Translations under genes and position numbers: made by a program
Shown here: one piece after another, positions 5,700 to 7,438 of the stretch
How positions within the stretch are numbered: position 1 is the stretch's first letter
Layout of the letters: each line of letters begins with the position of its first letter
Notes under the pieces: model-generated
Told to the model about the DNA's origin: nothing
The model's input: only the letters and a program-made list of their open reading frames with translations
Databases searched by the model: none
Assembly (NCBI GenBank): GCA_031280115.1
Contig: JAITHF010000188.1
Span: 1-7,438 of the forward strand
Length of the DNA stretch: 7,438 nt
Direction of reading: 5' to 3'
DNA from: Spirochaetaceae bacterium
GTDB lineage: Bacteria; Spirochaetota; Spirochaetia; Treponematales; Breznakiellaceae

Positions 5700-7130
5700 A
5701 TGATGATAAAAAGAAACGATAAGAACCCTAGCCGCGCGGTGGCGGAGGCCCTGCAAAAATACCCCGGGCCGGTCACTGTTGCGGATATTACGGCGCGTAC
5801 CGGCCTGCCCCTCGCGCTGGTGCAGGAGGCCCTGCCCCGTGCCGCGGACGAGTACGGCGCGGGCCTTGCGGTTACTGAGTCAGGCGAAATATGCTATTCC
5901 TTCCCCCGCATCTTGAAGAGCCGGCGCCGGGGCGCCCGGGTATGGCTGCGGGGCGCGGCTGAACGGGCGTTCCGGCGGATAAAGCGCGCCGCCGCGGCGC
6001 TGTTCAAGGTCTGGATTATGGGTATGCTGGTAGGGTATTTCGCCCTCTTCATGCTCATCGCCTTGGCGGCGCTGGTTCTATCCCTTGCCGCAAGCGCCTC
6101 CCGCCGGGATTCAGGGGAACATGGCGAAGGGGGGCGGGGGATTTTCTTTGCCGCCGGTATTTTCGACCTGATTATCCGGCTCTGGTTTTACAGCGAGGCG
6201 GCCAAGGCCCTTGGCCCTTATGACCGCGGCGGCGCCAGCCTGCGGGAACAGGCCCGGGGAAACAGGGCGAAAAAGCCCCTGCACAAAGGGGTGTTTTCTT
6301 TTGTGTTCGGAGAGGGCGACCCTGACAAGGATTGGCCGGTACAGGAGAAGCAGGGGGTTATGGCGTACCTCAAGGCGCATAACGGGGTTATATCCCTGCC
6401 GGAGTTTATGTTCCTCACAGGCCGGCCCCCTTCGGAAGCGGAGGGTCTGGCGCTTTCGTACTGCGCCCAGTTCGGCGGTATGCCTGAGGCCACTGCGGAG
6501 GGAACCCTGGTATACCGCTTTGACCAGCTGCTCAAGCAGGCGGCGCCGGCGCAGGAAGCCGAGGGTATGCCGCTGCGCCGGCTTTCGGCTTTTTCGAGCA
6601 ATCCGAAAAACATGAATATCTGGTTTTGCGTCCTTAACGGGGTTAACGCCCTGTTCGGCGGGTATTTCTTGTTCAGCGCCGGCGCTCCGGACCCGTCTTT
6701 TCTCTATCTCGTGGCCGGCGCTCTGGCTTCGCTGGTTACGCCGGATACCCGCTTTATCCTGAGCGCCGGCCTGGGCGCGTTCCCCCTGATCTTTTCCCTG
6801 CTCTTCTGGATAATTCCGGCGGCCCGGTACGGGCTCCTTAAAAAGCGCAATCAGGCCGTTGCCCGGGAGAACCAGCGAAAGCAGGGATACCGCGCGATCT
6901 GGGACTCGCCCCTTGCGGCGGGCGCCGAAGGCGCGGCGGCGGGGCCTGCTGTTAGTATCATAAAAGAGATGGGGGCCTACGCCCCGCCTGAGGCAGCCAT
7001 TGATAGTCAGGGAAAAACCGTGTACGCCTTTCGCGAACTTGAGCGGGAAAAAGAAGCCTTGCGCGCATACCGCTCGAACATAGACCCCCGTTCCTCGGAC
7101 TTAGGGGGCATCATCTTCGACACCACCTGA
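5700..7130 (+). CDS. Multi-pass membrane protein with three winged-helix-like units
   Basis: This 476-residue protein is not assigned to a named family. Three related units end in a G-x3-Y-x-F pattern: unit 1 (about 18-72, GEICYSFPRIL), unit 2 (about 214-278, GTLVYRFDQLL) and a degenerate unit 3 (about 417-447, GKTVYAFREL). Units 1 and 2 have helix-turn-helix-like spacing, TGLPLALVQEAL against TGRPPSEAEGLAL, before the strand pair. Between units 1 and 2 are a basic helix (73-96), a strong membrane segment (104-131) and a weaker one (147-164). Between units 2 and 3 come 307-327, 333-346 and 352-375, with an amphipathic basic stretch after. From memory this resembles uncharacterised proteins of cyanobacteria and chloroplasts (At5g03900-like), which needs checking. 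The frame stays open upstream to TTG 5643, preceded by GGAGG, which would give 495 residues; ATG 5700 is preferred because the extra residues look non-conserved. The TGA stop is directly followed by repeat copy C. Confidence 0.75.
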   Translation: MMIKRNDKNPSRAVAEALQKYPGPVTVADITARTGLPLALVQEALPRAADEYGAGLAVTESGEICYSFPRILKSRRRGARVWLRGAAERAFRRIKRAAAALFKVWIMGMLVGYFALFMLIALAALVLSLAASASRRDSGEHGEGGRGIFFAAGIFDLIIRLWFYSEAAKALGPYDRGGASLREQARGNRAKKPLHKGVFSFVFGEGDPDKDWPVQEKQGVMAYLKAHNGVISLPEFMFLTGRPPSEAEGLALSYCAQFGGMPEATAEGTLVYRFDQLLKQAAPAQEAEGMPLRRLSAFSSNPKNMNIWFCVLNGVNALFGGYFLFSAGAPDPSFLYLVAGALASLVTPDTRFILSAGLGAFPLIFSLLFWIIPAARYGLLKKRNQAVARENQRKQGYRAIWDSPLAAGAEGAAAGPAVSIIKEMGAYAPPEAAIDSQGKTVYAFRELEREKEALRAYRSNIDPRSSDLGGIIFDTT

Positions 7131-7328
7131 CAGCCTGCGGCTGTTTCACCCCCTGCGGGGGATTCACGTGCTTCTCGCGGCGAGCGGGTTTGCAATTTTA
7201 GTCACAACCCGGCAAGATGCGCCTCAGCGGAATTCGCAGGCGCACTGGCGCGAGGCATGAAGCCGTTGGCTGGGGGTTTGGGGGAACTGGTTCCCCCAAA
7301 TTCTCTTAAAAATGCGCGAAAGCGCCGT
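7131..7328 (-). repeat. Dispersed structured repeat, copy C (most complete, inverted)
   Basis: This copy of about 198 bases is inverted relative to A and B and begins at the base after the preceding TGA stop. Read on the minus strand, it carries CGGCGCTTTCGCGC (7327-7314), GAATTTGGGGG, the 11-bp palindrome (7277-7300), ACCCCCAGCCAACGGCT (7277-7261), CGCTGAGGCG (7229-7220), GGGTTGTGACTAAA (7210-7197), AAACCCGCTCGCCGC (7191-7177), a GAAGCACGTGAA block, a CCCCC-GCA-GGGGG hairpin and a terminal CAGCC-GCA-GGCTG hairpin (7143-7131). The two end hairpins are conserved in position with copy A, although loop and stem bases differ, which suggests that structure is retained. No open reading frame or transposase belongs to it. 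Confidence 0.85.
7277..7300. repeat. Perfect 11-bp palindrome inside repeat copy C
   Basis: TTTGGGGGAAC and GTTCCCCCAAA flank the two bases TG. It is identical in its arms to the palindrome at 3944-3967. No T-run follows, so it is not a standard terminator, although it lies about 150 bases after the membrane protein stop. Confidence 0.85.
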
Positions 7329-7354
7329 AAAAAACCATGCCGCGGGAATATGCC

Positions 7355-7438
7355 CCTGCGGCGCGGCAATACGATCCTGCGGCGCGGCAATACGATCCTG
7401 CGGCGCGGCAATACGATCCTGCGGCGCGGCAATACGAT
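7355..7438. repeat. 21-bp tandem repeat array, four perfect units, cut by window end
   Basis: Four identical 21-base units, each beginning CCTGCGGCGC and ending GCAATACGAT, fill 7355-7375, 7376-7396, 7397-7417 and 7418-7438. The array continues to the last base, so its true length is unknown. The period is a multiple of three and no stop occurs in any of the six frames. For example, ATG 7337 opens a frame with repeated PAARQYD, and the minus strand can read IVLPRRR. No ribosome site precedes ATG 7337, so coding is not established. The array lies about 27 bases outside the left end of repeat copy C. Confidence 0.95.

Noticed and set aside
7261..7300. G-quadruplex
   Set aside because: Only two long G-runs lie close together (7272-7276 and 7280-7284); the remaining tracts are GG, and the hairpin is a more likely structure.
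7202..7432. Minus-strand protein with IVLPRRR repeats
   Set aside because: The frame crosses repeat copy C and the tandem array; its openness comes from the 21-bp period, and there is no start signal or family resemblance.
7355..7438. CRISPR array
   Set aside because: The units are directly abutting with no spacers, so this is a simple tandem repeat.

Overview
This is a GC-rich bacterial window, roughly 60% GC by eye. It carries six protein genes in several short transcription units and at least three copies of a structured intergenic repeat. There are no rRNA, tRNA, transposase, phage or CRISPR signatures. The host is probably a spirochaete of the Treponema group. This is inference: a relaxed LSSC lipobox, a DUF362 protein with a cysteine-rich tail, a NeuB-family synthase beside a small TPR-like lipoprotein, and an orphan AmiS/UreI channel fit a gut or host-associated treponeme, but none of them is diagnostic.

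Layout: 1-151 is the right part of a dispersed repeat (copy A). 168-2027 (+) is a cytoplasmic GH36-type alpha-galactosidase. 2040-2130 is an unusual purine-rich leader, followed by a DUF362 protein at 2131-3210 (+). That gene converges, with an 11-bp gap, on an AmiS/UreI-family small-solute channel at 3222-3725 (-), which has a clear sigma70-type promoter. 3726-4065 is intergenic and holds that promoter plus repeat copy B. A minus-strand pair follows in transcription order: a small lipoprotein (5188-5580) and a NeuB/sialic-acid-synthase family enzyme (4066-5148). Divergent from the lipoprotein is a multi-pass membrane protein with three related winged-helix-like units (5700-7130, +). Its stop codon abuts repeat copy C (7131-7328, inverted). 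The window ends inside a perfect 21-bp tandem array (7355-7438).

The genes do not form one recognisable pathway. The alpha-galactosidase points to plant oligosaccharide use, NeuB to surface nonulosonic acid synthesis, and the channel to urea or short-amide handling. The most interesting material is non-coding. The dispersed repeat has conserved hairpins and evenly spaced conserved blocks, and two copies sit in opposite orientation near the window ends. A 21-bp array lies just outside the left end of one copy. The lipoprotein promoter predicts a leaderless mRNA. A GC palindrome contains a Shine-Dalgarno sequence between the divergent genes. Purine-rich leaders precede two genes.
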